From Allobosea sp. ASV33 (GTDB taxonomy: Bacteria > Pseudomonadota > Alphaproteobacteria > Rhizobiales > Beijerinckiaceae), in contig NZ_JAELTI010000051.1 in NCBI RefSeq assembly GCF_016428755.1, positions 1-37,908 on the forward strand: a stretch of 37,908 bases of DNA. Direction: 5' to 3'. Below, piece by piece: positions 8,897 to 17,202 of the stretch. The notes beneath the pieces were generated by a model. The model was not told where the DNA came from. It made no database searches and saw only the letters and a list, made by a program, of their open reading frames with translations. A program made the position numbers and the translations under genes. Position 1 is the first letter of the stretch. The number at the start of each line of letters is the position of its first letter.

Positions 8897-9949
8897 TTAC
8901 TTGCCGACCCAGGCGTTGAAGCGCTTGGTCAGGTCTTCGATATTGTCGTTCCAGTAGTCGACGTCGATGGCGATCGCGTTTTCGAGATTCTGCGGCGCGG
9001 TCGGCAGGTCGACGGCAAGGTCGGCCGGGACGGCCGCCGCGGCTGCCTTGTTGGGCAGACCGTAGGCGATGTCTTGCGGCAGCTTCGACTGGTTTTCCGG
9101 CAGACTGGCAAATGCGATGAAGTCCATCGCCTGGTCCTTGTTCGGGCTGCCCTTCAGGATCACCCAGCTATCGACGGCATAGATGCTGCCCGGCCAGACG
9201 GTCTTGAACTTGGTGCCCTCGGTCTTGTTGATGCCGCTGATGCGGCCATTATAGGCTGCGGTCATCACGACCTGACCGGACTTCAACAGCTGAAGTGGCT
9301 GTGCGCCGGATTCCCACCAGACGATATCGGATTTGATCTCGTCGAGCTTCTTGAAGGCGCGGTCGACGCCGCCCTTCTCGCGCAGCACCTTGTAGACGTC
9401 CTTCGGCGCCACCCCATCGGCGATCAGCGCGAATTCGAGCGCGTATTTCGGTCCGCGGCGCAGGGCGCGCTTGCCTGGGAACTTCTTGGTGTCCCAGAAA
9501 TCGGCCCAGGATGTCGGTGCTGTCTTGAGCTTTTCGGAATCGTAGGAGAGCAGCGTCGACCAGACGATCGCGCCGACGCCGCAGTCGCTCACGGCGCTCG
9601 GCAGGAACTTGTCCTTGCCGCCCAGCTTGTTCCAGTCGAGCTTCTCGTAGAGGCCGTCGGCGCAACCGATGGCGAGCTCGTCGGCCTCGACCTGCACGGC
9701 GTCCCAGTTCGGCGTGCCGGCCTTGACCTTGGCCTGGACGACACCCACGCCGCCGTCCCAGGACTCGTCGAGGACCGGTTTGCCCGTCTTTTCGGCGAAG
9801 GGCTTGAAGTAGATCTTGCGCTGCGCATCCTGGTAGTTGCCGCCCCAGGATACGACGGTGAGATCGCGGGCTGCGGCCGCGCCGACGCCTGCGATGGCGA
9901 GCCCCGCCGCGAGAGCCGTGCTGCCGAGTATGGACTTCAGAAACGTCAT
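8897..9949 (-). CDS. ABC periplasmic binding protein, PotD/spermidine-putrescine type (350 aa)
   Basis: This is the extracytoplasmic solute receptor of the importer. It has a signal peptide (basic MTFLKS, hydrophobic core, cleavage after about AAAA at residue 27). The mature protein begins DLTVVSWGGNYQDAQRK, the typical opening of family-1 extracellular binding proteins of the PotD type. Later motifs, such as VVMTAAYNGR and LKGSPNKDQAMDFI, fit the same family. The ATG at 9949 is preceded by GGGAGAAG. The gene is second in the operon, 119 bases after the HisD-like gene, and precedes the ATPase. The ligand is unknown; co-transcription with a dehydrogenase suggests that it is an alcohol or amino alcohol. 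Confidence 0.88.
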   Translation of the reverse strand: MTFLKSILGSTALAAGLAIAGVGAAAARDLTVVSWGGNYQDAQRKIYFKPFAEKTGKPVLDESWDGGVGVVQAKVKAGTPNWDAVQVEADELAIGCADGLYEKLDWNKLGGKDKFLPSAVSDCGVGAIVWSTLLSYDSEKLKTAPTSWADFWDTKKFPGKRALRRGPKYALEFALIADGVAPKDVYKVLREKGGVDRAFKKLDEIKSDIVWWESGAQPLQLLKSGQVVMTAAYNGRISGINKTEGTKFKTVWPGSIYAVDSWVILKGSPNKDQAMDFIAFASLPENQSKLPQDIAYGLPNKAAAAAVPADLAVDLPTAPQNLENAIAIDVDYWNDNIEDLTKRFNAWVGK

Positions 9950-10068
9950 GGATCTTCTCCCTGCTTCTGCTGCAGCGATCCGTCCCGCCCCTCGCGGGCT
10001 GGATCGTTGTTGCCCCATAGGAACCCTCTTTTTCGGACTGCGATAGAGGCTTCCAAAATCTTCGGCGC

Positions 10069-11376
10069 TCAGGCGCCGATCTCGCTGAGCAATTGAGCCG
10101 GTGCAAGACGTAGCGCGGCTGCCCGCCGATGTCCTTCCAGCCCTTCGCTCGCGCTCTGGCGCATGGCCGGCGGCGCAACCGCCGCGACGCCGCGCTCGTC
10201 GAGCCATTGATGCGTACAGGTCTTGAGATAGGAGCCCACCCACAGCCCACCGGTGTAGCGCCCTGCCGCCATGGTCGGCAGCGTGTGGTTCGTGCCGCAG
10301 CACTTGTCGGAATAGACCACGCTCGCGGCGACCCCAATGAAGATCGAGCCGTAATTGCGCAGCTTTGCAGCCGTCGCCTGCGCATCGCGCGTATGCACCT
10401 CGAGATGCTCGGCGGCGATATGGTCGGAATAGGCGAGCATGGCCGCCTCGTCCGCGCAGACGACGATCTCGCCATAGTCGCGCCAGGCCGCCGCGGCGAC
10501 GGGTGCGGTCGAGAGGTTGCCGAGCTGGCGTTCGACCTCGGCGAGCACCTTCGCTGCCAGGCCGCGATCCGTGGTGATCAAACCGACGCGGGTGCGAACA
10601 TCGTGCTCCGCCTGCGCCAGGAGATCGACAGCGATCGTCACAGCATCTCCGGTTTCGTCGGCGACGACGAAGATTTCGCTCGGCCCGGCCAACTGGTCGA
10701 TGCCGACGAGGCCGAAGACTTGCCGCTTGGCCTCGTTCACATAGGCGTTGCCGGGGCCGACGATCTTGTCGACGGCGGGAATGCTCTCCGTCCCGAAGGC
10801 CATGGCGGCGATGGCCTGCGCACCTCCCACACGGAAGATCCGGTCGGCTCCCGCGAGATGGCAGCCCGCGATCATCGCCGGGTGCGCTCCAGGCGGCAGG
10901 CAGGCAACGACCTCGTCGCAGCCTGCGACCTTGGCCGGCACGAGCGTCATGATCGGCGCGGAAAGAAGCGGATAGCGGCCGCCGGGAACGTAGGCGCCGA
11001 TGCGGGCAATCGGGATGATGCGGTGGCCCAGATGCAGACCCGGCAGGGCCTCGATTTCGAGCGGCAGCAGCGTCTTGCGCTGGGCCTCGGCGAAGGCTCG
11101 CACCCGCTCGATCGCGAATTCGGTATCGGCGCGGGTTTGCTTGTCGAGCCCGTCGAGAGCGGCAATGCGCTCGCCCGCTGAGATTTCGAAAGCCTCGATG
11201 TCGAGCTTGTCGAACTCGCGGGAATAACGCCGGACGGCGGCATCGCCCTCCTGGCGCACCGCCTCCAGAACTGCCTTCACCGTGGCCTCGACCGGCGTGT
11301 TGTCACTCCAGGCGCTGCGGCCGGGGGCCTTGAGGCGCTCGATCCTGGCTTCCAGTGCGGGGGCAAGTTTGGACAT
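10069..11376 (-). CDS. HisD-like NAD-dependent dehydrogenase (435 aa), probably catabolic
   Basis: The whole length matches the histidinol dehydrogenase family, Zn-dependent enzymes that oxidise an alcohol through the aldehyde to a carboxylate using two NAD+. All expected Zn ligands are visible (Gln255 and His258 in LLAQAEHD, Asp357, His416), as are the catalytic Glu323-His324 pair in AAEHLE and GPGNAYV (207-213). The gene is not among histidine genes. It leads an ABC importer operon and faces an XRE-cupin regulator. Catabolic paralogues of this family are known, for example HpsN, which oxidises 2,3-dihydroxypropane-1-sulfonate to sulfolactate. A catabolic role on the imported substrate is inferred, and histidine synthesis is unlikely from context. 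The start is at ATG 11376; a longer N-terminus lacks homology. Confidence 0.85.
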   Translation of the reverse strand: MSKLAPALEARIERLKAPGRSAWSDNTPVEATVKAVLEAVRQEGDAAVRRYSREFDKLDIEAFEISAGERIAALDGLDKQTRADTEFAIERVRAFAEAQRKTLLPLEIEALPGLHLGHRIIPIARIGAYVPGGRYPLLSAPIMTLVPAKVAGCDEVVACLPPGAHPAMIAGCHLAGADRIFRVGGAQAIAAMAFGTESIPAVDKIVGPGNAYVNEAKRQVFGLVGIDQLAGPSEIFVVADETGDAVTIAVDLLAQAEHDVRTRVGLITTDRGLAAKVLAEVERQLGNLSTAPVAAAAWRDYGEIVVCADEAAMLAYSDHIAAEHLEVHTRDAQATAAKLRNYGSIFIGVAASVVYSDKCCGTNHTLPTMAAGRYTGGLWVGSYLKTCTHQWLDERGVAAVAPPAMRQSASEGLEGHRRAAALRLAPAQLLSEIGA

Positions 11377-11508
11377 GGCGCGTTCCGATGAGCAGAAATG
11401 ACACCGCAAGCTTCCTCGCCACGGAACCACTGCGCAAGCAGCCGCGGAGGCGTGTTGAAGATATTCACCAATTGGGGTCAGATCATTCTTCTTGGCAGGA
11501 GGCTCCCC
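11377..11508. promoter_or_regulatory. Divergent promoter region, HisD-like gene / XRE-cupin regulator
   Basis: The 132-base gap must hold promoters for both directions. Possible operators are TGAAGATATTCA (11456-11467, an imperfect inverted repeat) and the adjoining palindrome CCAATTGG (11468-11475). Both lie just upstream of the regulator, in the most AT-rich part of the gap. The assignment to the XRE-cupin protein is inference from position. Confidence 0.4.
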
Positions 11509-12054
11509 ATGAAGATTGGTGACCGCGTGCGGGAGCTTCGGCTACGCCGCAAGCTCAGCGTCCGCTCCGTCGCCCTGCGTTCGGGCGTTTCGCATTCCTC
11601 GATATCGTTGATCGAGCGGGATTTGATCAGCCCGTCGCTCGACACACTGCATGCGGTGCTCGATGCTCTCGGCACGACATTATCGGGCTTTTTCCTTGAT
11701 TTTCATGCGGTCTCGCCGCCGGAGCCGTTTTGCCGCGCTGCCGATATGGCCGAAATCGGCCGGCAGGATGCCATTTCCTATCGTGTCATAGGCACCGGCT
11801 TCCCCAACCGCTCGATGCTCATGCTGCATGAAACCTACGCGCCTGGAGCCGATACCGGCGATGCCTTCTCGCATTCCGCACAAGAGGGCGGCCTTGTCAT
11901 CCGTGGCGCGGTCGAAGTGACCGTGGCGGGCCGGACCTCGGTTCTGAAGCCAGGCGATGGTTATTATTTCGACAGCCGCGAACCGCACCGCTTTCGCAAC
12001 GCCGCCGACGGGCCGAGCGAGATCGTGAGTGCGATCACGCCGCCGACTTACTGA
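11509..12054 (+). CDS. XRE-family regulator with C-terminal cupin domain (181 aa)
   Basis: An N-terminal helix-turn-helix of the XRE type (residues about 3-60, including RSVALRSGVSHSSISLIER) is followed by a cupin domain (about 100-178, with GLVIRGAVEVTVAG, KPGDGYYFDS and EPHRF). Regulators of this design, such as PuuR, bind a small metabolite in the cupin and control catabolic or transport genes. It is divergent from the HisD-like/ABC operon and most likely represses it or activates it in response to the imported substrate. AGGAGG six bases before ATG 11509 fixes the start; upstream in-frame codons are not needed. The size is typical for the family. Confidence 0.88.
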   Translation: MKIGDRVRELRLRRKLSVRSVALRSGVSHSSISLIERDLISPSLDTLHAVLDALGTTLSGFFLDFHAVSPPEPFCRAADMAEIGRQDAISYRVIGTGFPNRSMLMLHETYAPGADTGDAFSHSAQEGGLVIRGAVEVTVAGRTSVLKPGDGYYFDSREPHRFRNAADGPSEIVSAITPPTY

Positions 12055-12060
12055 ATTGGC

Positions 12061-12076
12061 GCGGCAGGCCTGCCGC
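12061..12076 (+). terminator. Possible terminator-like hairpin after XRE-cupin gene
   Basis: A perfect 16-base palindrome (GCGGCAGG/CCTGCCGC) starts six bases after the regulator stop codon. It could fold as a six-bp GC stem with a four-base loop. No T-run follows, so intrinsic termination is doubtful. The remaining bases up to 12268 show nothing else. Confidence 0.3.
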
Positions 12077-12268
12077 CTGGTCCGCTTTCGGTCCCAGGTT
12101 CAATGTCTGCTCCCGGCACCGCTCAGCCTATCCCGGCCGAGGTCCCGCTTTTGGCGGATGGTGAGGTGACCGAAAAGATAGGCGTTTTCGACCCGGAGTA
12201 ATCTGCGAACATTCTGAGATGAACAAGAGAGTTGGTGGATTTCGCCCTGTGGCTGTCTGCACCAGTCT

Positions 12269-13084
12269 TCAGGCTTTGGCTTCGTCATCGGGATGGGGCA
12301 TTTCGCAGAACTTTCCGCCGAGATAGCGGCCTGCAGGCGATAGCGGATCGAGGGCAGGAGTGTTGGCTTCGACCTTGGCCCGGAACGGCTCCGAATTGTC
12401 CTGCGGGTGGTAGCCGAGATGGCTCGCGCCGCTGTTATCCACCGCCTTCACCGTATTGTCGGAGGTGCCGAAAGCGATCGTGTGGCCGACGAAAGGCGCC
12501 GTGAGCGACGCCGTCACAAGGCGCACGCAATCGGCGAATGACAAGTAAGACCACAGCATCCGGCGATCGGCTGGCTCCGGGAAGGACGAGAAGATGCGCA
12601 GGCACGCCGTCTCGATGCCGTGTTTGTCCCAGTAGAGCCGGCTGAGGCTTTCGACGAAGGTCTTGCCGACACCATAAAGACAGTCGGGCCGGACCGGCGC
12701 ATCGACCGAAATATGCGCTCCGATCTCATGGAAGCCGATCGCGTGGACCGACGAGGCGTAGACGATGCGCTTGACCCCGTGTTTCCGCGCGCCCTCGTAG
12801 ATGTGATAGGAGCCGCGGATACTGGAATCGAGGATGACCTGCCATTCGCGTTCGGTCGGCGCTCCCCCGAAATGGACGATGGCATCGCACCCTTCGGTCG
12901 CTGCGACCGTCGCCTCCATGTCGGCAAGGTCGAAGATCGCTTCCTCTTCATGGGCGGCAAGCGGGCCGAGCGGCTCGCGATCGGCGAGGCGTATCACTTG
13001 CGCGAGCGGTGCAAGGCCGGCACGAAGCTGCGAGCCCAGGCGCCCGGCCGCGCCCGTAATCAGGATACGGTTGTAATGCGGCAT
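12269..13084 (-). CDS. NAD-dependent SDR, uronate dehydrogenase-like (271 aa)
   Basis: This is an extended-type short-chain dehydrogenase with Rossmann motif TGAAGRLG (residues 10-17), YASSVHAIG (109-117), catalytic Tyr137-x3-Lys141 in LYGVGK, and FSSFPEPADRRML (165-177). These segments follow uronate dehydrogenase, which oxidises galacturonate or glucuronate to the aldarolactone. The conserved His after the SS pair and the Arg of RRML, which binds the substrate carboxylate in that enzyme, are kept, but an Asn of SSNH is Val113 here. The substrate may therefore differ. It follows hyuB on the same strand after 160 bases and may be the last gene of the hyuAB unit, or have its own promoter. ATG 13084 is preceded by GAGG. 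Confidence 0.8.
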   Translation of the reverse strand: MPHYNRILITGAAGRLGSQLRAGLAPLAQVIRLADREPLGPLAAHEEEAIFDLADMEATVAATEGCDAIVHFGGAPTEREWQVILDSSIRGSYHIYEGARKHGVKRIVYASSVHAIGFHEIGAHISVDAPVRPDCLYGVGKTFVESLSRLYWDKHGIETACLRIFSSFPEPADRRMLWSYLSFADCVRLVTASLTAPFVGHTIAFGTSDNTVKAVDNSGASHLGYHPQDNSEPFRAKVEANTPALDPLSPAGRYLGGKFCEMPHPDDEAKA

Positions 13085-13244
13085 GCGATCCTCGCGTCTG
13101 GCAGCCGCGTCGCGGCTATGTGGCTGCGCTCGGGCAGTCCCTATCGGAGGACGTAGTGAGGCATTGCCCGGCGATCGTTGGCAAGCCGCAGCACGGCTGG
13201 GCCGCACTGCGCAGGGTACGGGCCACCTCGGAGCAGCCTTCCCG

Positions 13245-14954
13245 CTAGCGAGGCAGTTCACCGCGCCGGGATCTGGTCAGCACATCGGCGACGCGGTCCT
13301 CCGGCAGGCCATACTCGGCGCAGGCGGCTTCTGCCGAGATATAGCCCAGGGCGAGATCGCGCTCCACGCTGCTCGCGGACCTGTCGGCCGGCGCGCCATA
13401 GCCGGCGCCGCCCGGGAAGGCCATCACGACCTTGCGGCCATGCGGGACGAACTGCTTGCCCTTGCCCTTCATCGCCGTGCCGTCATCGAGCGCGATCGTC
13501 GTCGGCGCGCCGCCGCCGCCGCCGCGCCGGCCGCGGGCAGGGTGATGGACGCGGTCGAACATCGCCTGGATGTCGAACTCGTAGCCCTCCCAGGCGCCGA
13601 CCTCCATATGCTGGCCGAGGCCGCCGCGATGCTGGCCCTTGCCGCCCGAATCGGGCCGGAGTTCCTTGCGCCAGACGATGACCGGGCCGACCTGCTCGGT
13701 CGCCTCGACCGGCATCGTCATCACGCCGGAGGGGAAGGCGGTGGCGTTCATGCCGTCGAGCGCCGGCCGTGCGCCCGAGCCGCCGGAGTTGAAGGTCAAT
13801 ACCTCGGCCCGCACGGCGTCGGCCGGCCAGGGGCCGTCGGTGCGCGGCCGGAGCGAGACCTGGAAGTTGCACAGGCTGCCGGCGCCCTCGGCCGGGACGA
13901 GGCCGGGCAGGAGCTTGTCGAGCGCGTCGTAGATCGTGTCCGGCACCATGTGGCCGATGATATGGCGCAGCGCGACCGGCGCCGGCCAGACCGCGTTGAC
14001 GATGGTGTGCTCCGGCGCGGTGATGCGGAAAGGCTCCAGCGAGGCGGCGTTGTTCGGGATTTCCGGCGCGATCGCGCATTTGAGCGCGTAGCAGGTATAG
14101 GCCTTCGTATAGACCAGCGGCACGTTGATGCCGTTCTTGTCGACGCCGGAGGTGCCGGCCCAGTCGCAGAGCACGCCGTCAGGCTCGATCGAGATCTTCA
14201 CCTTGAGGTCGATCGGCCGGCTATAGCCGTCGATCCGCATATGGCCCTCGGCTTGGCCACGCGGCAGGGCCGCGATCTTGTCCAGCGTCGCCTGGCGGGA
14301 ATTGGTCAGGATGAAATCGGAGATGCCGGCGAGATCAGCGAGCTTGAACTCGACCATCATCTCGATCAGCCGGCGATGGCCGATCTCGTTGCAGGTCGCG
14401 AGCGCATAGACGTCGCCGACGAGCTGGTCGGGCTCGCGGACATTGCCGCGGATGATCGTGACCAGCGTCTCGTTGACCGTGCCGCGATCGGCGAACTTCA
14501 TGATCGGGATATGCAGGCCTTCCTCGTAGACCGAGTTGGCATCGGCGCCGAAGCCGCGCCCTCCGATATCGACGATATGGGCCGTGCAGGCGAAGAAGCC
14601 GACATGGCGACCCTTGTGGAACGAGGGGCTGACGACGGTGATGTCGTGCAGATGGCCGGTGCCTTCCCAGGGGTTGTTGGTGATGTAGACATCGCCCTCG
14701 GCGATGTTCTCGCGCCCGATCCTGCGGATGAAATGGGCGACGGCATCGGCCATGGCGTTGACGTGGCCGGGCGTGCCGGTCACCGCCTGCGCCAGCATCT
14801 CGCCCTTCTCGTTATAGACGCCGGCCGAGAGGTCGCCGGCCTCGCGCACCGAGGTGGAGAAGGAGGTGCGGATCAGCGCCTGCGCCTGTTCCTCGACGAC
14901 CGAGATCAGGCGGTTCCACATGACCTGATAGGCGACCTTGGAGATCTCAGACAT
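13245..14954 (-). CDS. HyuB-type subunit 1, ATP-dependent hydantoinase/oxoprolinase family (569 aa)
   Basis: This is the B subunit of the N-methylhydantoinase/5-oxoprolinase/acetone carboxylase superfamily, which hydrolyses a lactam or cyclic imide (or carboxylates a ketone) using ATP bound by the A subunit. Family-typical segments are the N-terminal SEISKVAYQVMWNRL, the NNPWEGTGHLHDI region (NNP-x-x-G-x-x-H-x-x-D), SGG near the middle and PDSGGKGQHRGGLGQ. A Gly run (GGGGG near residue 475) occurs where relatives have a Gly-rich loop. It overlaps the A-subunit gene by eight bases, so the two are made together. The substrate is unknown. The LysR-controlled TRAP transporter next door probably imports it. 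Acetone carboxylase is less likely because no third small subunit gene is present. Confidence 0.85.
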   Translation of the reverse strand: MSEISKVAYQVMWNRLISVVEEQAQALIRTSFSTSVREAGDLSAGVYNEKGEMLAQAVTGTPGHVNAMADAVAHFIRRIGRENIAEGDVYITNNPWEGTGHLHDITVVSPSFHKGRHVGFFACTAHIVDIGGRGFGADANSVYEEGLHIPIMKFADRGTVNETLVTIIRGNVREPDQLVGDVYALATCNEIGHRRLIEMMVEFKLADLAGISDFILTNSRQATLDKIAALPRGQAEGHMRIDGYSRPIDLKVKISIEPDGVLCDWAGTSGVDKNGINVPLVYTKAYTCYALKCAIAPEIPNNAASLEPFRITAPEHTIVNAVWPAPVALRHIIGHMVPDTIYDALDKLLPGLVPAEGAGSLCNFQVSLRPRTDGPWPADAVRAEVLTFNSGGSGARPALDGMNATAFPSGVMTMPVEATEQVGPVIVWRKELRPDSGGKGQHRGGLGQHMEVGAWEGYEFDIQAMFDRVHHPARGRRGGGGGAPTTIALDDGTAMKGKGKQFVPHGRKVVMAFPGGAGYGAPADRSASSVERDLALGYISAEAACAEYGLPEDRVADVLTRSRRGELPR

Positions 14955-17073
14955 GGGCGGGCTCCTTCCGCGCGGCGACGCCAGCGGCGGGTGCGGCTTC
15001 TGAAAGGCGGATATCGATGCAGCCGTCGTTCAGCGTCACGGCGAAGCGGCTCGACGGCAGGATGATGGTGGTCTCGTCCTCGGTGACGATGCCGGGGCCG
15101 TTGATCCGGCTGCCGGCGGGCAGGGCGGTACGGTTATGGGCTTGCGCCTCGACGCGGCGTCCGAGGCCGGCATCGAAGACGGAGCGGCTGCCTTGCGCCG
15201 GCGCGTCGCGGGTCTGGGAGACCGGCGCCACCGGGGCGACGGCCTGCTGCGGCGTATGCGCGTTGACCGACCAGACGGTAATCTCGGCGGCGAGGCCCTT
15301 CACAGTGCGGCCGAAGAGATTGGCGTATTCGTGCTCGAAGCGCTGGAGGATGACGGCCGGGTCGGCAGCGCGCGCCTCTTCCGGCGTCAACGTGACCGGG
15401 ATTTCCCAGCCCTGGCCGGCATAGCGCATGTAGATCTTGTATTCGGCCTGGATCGCGCCGTCCCAGCCGCAGGACCGCACCACCCGCGTCGCTTCCTCTT
15501 CCATCTCGTCGAAAAGTTTCGTGACGCGCGCGGTGTCGAACTGGGCGAGCCGCATGAACAGGGTGCGGTTGGCCTCGAAGCTGAACGGCGCCCGGAGGAA
15601 GCCGATGGCCGAGCCGACACCGGCACCGGGCGGCACGAGGCAACGGGCAATGCCGAGCTTTTCGCAGAGGCGGCCGGCATGGAGGGGCGCTGCGCCGCCG
15701 AAGGCGATCATCGTGTATTCGGACAGATCCTCACCGTTCTCGACGGCGTGGACGCGGGCGGCATTGGCCATGTTCTCGTCGACGACCTCGGCCACGCCCC
15801 AGGCGCTTTCCAGGGCGTCCATGCCGAGCCTGCCGCCGATCTCGCTCGTCAGCGCCGCAGCCGACTGGTCGGCGAAGAGCGGGATCGTGCCGGCCGCGAA
15901 GTTATCCGGGTCGATCTTGCCGAGAATGACGTCGGCATCGGTCACGGCCGGGCGCTTGCCGCCGCGGCCGTAGCAGGCCGGGCCGGGCTCGGAGCCTGCG
16001 CTTTCCGGCCCGACGCGGATCTGGTTCATCGAGTCGACATGGGCGAGGCTGCCGCCTCCGGCGCCGATCTCGACCATGTCGATCACGGGAATCGAGATCG
16101 GCATGCCCGAGCCCTTCTTGAAGCGATAGGTCCGGGCGACCTCGAAGACGCGGGCGGTCTTCGGTGTGTAGTTCTTGATCAGGCAGATTTTGGCGGTGGT
16201 GCCGCCCATGTCGAAGGAGAGCACCTTCTTCAAGCCATGCCGCGCGGCGATGTCGGCGGCGAAGACCGCGCCGCCGGCCGGGCCGGACTCGACGAGGCGG
16301 ACCGGGAATTCCGAGGCGCTTTCGAGCGAGATGATGCCGCCGCCGGAATGCATCAGGAAGATCGGGCAGGAGGCGCCCTCGGCTGCCAGCCGCCCCTTGA
16401 GGCGGACGAGATAGCTCTTCATCAGCGGCTTGATATAGGCGTTGGCGATCGTCGTGTTGAAGCGCTCGTATTCGCGCATCTGCGGCGAGACTTCGGAGGA
16501 GAGCGAGACCATCGCGCCCGGCAGGCGCTCGGTCAGAACCTCCTGGATCAGGCGCTCATGCGCGTCGTTGACATAGGAGTGCAGCAGGCCGACCGCGACG
16601 CTCTCGTAGCCGGCTTCGCGCAATTCATCGACGAGGCTCTCGACGGCGGCGCGATCGAGCGGGATCAGGACCTTGCCGCGCGCATCCATGCGTTCCCTGA
16701 CCGTGTAGCGGCGGTTGCGGGGCAGCAGCGGCTCCGGCAGCGTCAGGTTGAGGTCGTATTGCTCGAAGCGGCTCTCTGTCCGCATCTCGATGACGTCGCG
16801 AAAACCTTCGGTGGTGATGAGCGCGGTCTTGGCGCCGCGCCGCTCGATCAACGCGTTGGTCGCCAGCGTCGTGCCATGGATGATCTGGCCGATCGCGGAG
16901 GCGGCGATTCCGCCCTTCTCGCAGACCCGGTGCATGCCTTCGATGATCGCATCCTCGGGTGCGGCGTAGGTCGTCAAGACCTTGGTGGAGAACCTCTGCC
17001 CGCCTTGTTCGAGCACGACATCCGTGAAGGTTCCCCCGATATCGACGCCCAGGCGGGCCCCGAGAATGGACAT
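14947..17073 (-). CDS. HyuA-type subunit 1, ATP-dependent hydantoinase/oxoprolinase family (708 aa)
   Basis: This is the ATP-binding A subunit. The actin-like ATPase fold shows phosphate-1 motif GVDIGGTFTDV (GGTFTD at residues 13-18), phosphate-2 motif FDMGGTTAKICL in the middle, GAGGGSLAHVD and the adenosine motif AFGGAAPLHA near residue 460. The C-terminal domain includes YAGQGWEIPV. Length is normal for the family. The ATG at 17073 follows a GGAGG; an in-frame extension of 39 residues upstream is not family-like. A T-N11-A LysR box ends 81 bases upstream, so activation by the adjacent LysR protein is likely. It forms a complex with the HyuB product. Whether the substrate is a hydantoin, oxoproline-type lactam or another cyclic amide cannot be told. 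Confidence 0.87.
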   Translation of the reverse strand: MSILGARLGVDIGGTFTDVVLEQGGQRFSTKVLTTYAAPEDAIIEGMHRVCEKGGIAASAIGQIIHGTTLATNALIERRGAKTALITTEGFRDVIEMRTESRFEQYDLNLTLPEPLLPRNRRYTVRERMDARGKVLIPLDRAAVESLVDELREAGYESVAVGLLHSYVNDAHERLIQEVLTERLPGAMVSLSSEVSPQMREYERFNTTIANAYIKPLMKSYLVRLKGRLAAEGASCPIFLMHSGGGIISLESASEFPVRLVESGPAGGAVFAADIAARHGLKKVLSFDMGGTTAKICLIKNYTPKTARVFEVARTYRFKKGSGMPISIPVIDMVEIGAGGGSLAHVDSMNQIRVGPESAGSEPGPACYGRGGKRPAVTDADVILGKIDPDNFAAGTIPLFADQSAAALTSEIGGRLGMDALESAWGVAEVVDENMANAARVHAVENGEDLSEYTMIAFGGAAPLHAGRLCEKLGIARCLVPPGAGVGSAIGFLRAPFSFEANRTLFMRLAQFDTARVTKLFDEMEEEATRVVRSCGWDGAIQAEYKIYMRYAGQGWEIPVTLTPEEARAADPAVILQRFEHEYANLFGRTVKGLAAEITVWSVNAHTPQQAVAPVAPVSQTRDAPAQGSRSVFDAGLGRRVEAQAHNRTALPAGSRINGPGIVTEDETTIILPSSRFAVTLNDGCIDIRLSEAAPAAGVAARKEPAHV

Positions 17074-17153
17074 GGCTTGCGCGCCTCCGTTGTTCGAGAG
17101 GCGGAGGATGGAACGTGGCGCCGATGTCGTCGAATTATTATTTTCAATGCTGT

Positions 17154-17174
17154 TCGATAGAGAATACTTATCGA
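17154..17174 (-). promoter_or_regulatory. LysR-type box upstream of hyuA 1
   Basis: TCGATA and TATCGA flank a nine-base spacer, forming the T-N11-A pattern of LysR-type operators. The inner arms (CGATA-N9-TATCG) are the same as those of the box beside the divergent lysR/TRAP promoters. The site ends 81 bases before the hyuA start codon, inside the most AT-rich part of the gap. Confidence 0.65.
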
Positions 17175-17202
17175 CACAACCCTTCTGCACGCTGCCGCCG
17201 GG

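Noticed and set aside
10069..11376. Histidine biosynthesis role (hisD)
   Set aside because: The neighbours are an importer and a cupin regulator and no other his gene is present, so only a HisD-like catabolic role is claimed.
13502..13530. GCC-type trinucleotide repeat
   Set aside because: It encodes the Gly run of HyuB 1 in frame and relatives have a Gly-rich loop there, so it needs no separate explanation.
14415..14440. Third copy of the short dispersed repeat (antisense match GCGGACATTGCC)
   Set aside because: It lies inside the hyuB 1 coding sequence and matches only the core, so it is probably chance.
13083..15065. Long open frame of 660 codons on the plus strand
   Set aside because: It lies opposite hyuB 1 and is rich in Arg, Asp, Val and Ala in the way antisense frames are in high-GC genes. 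It has no recognisable domain.
15136..17160. Long open frame of 674 codons on the plus strand
   Set aside because: It is antisense to hyuA 1, which has clear family motifs; the composition is that of a shadow frame.
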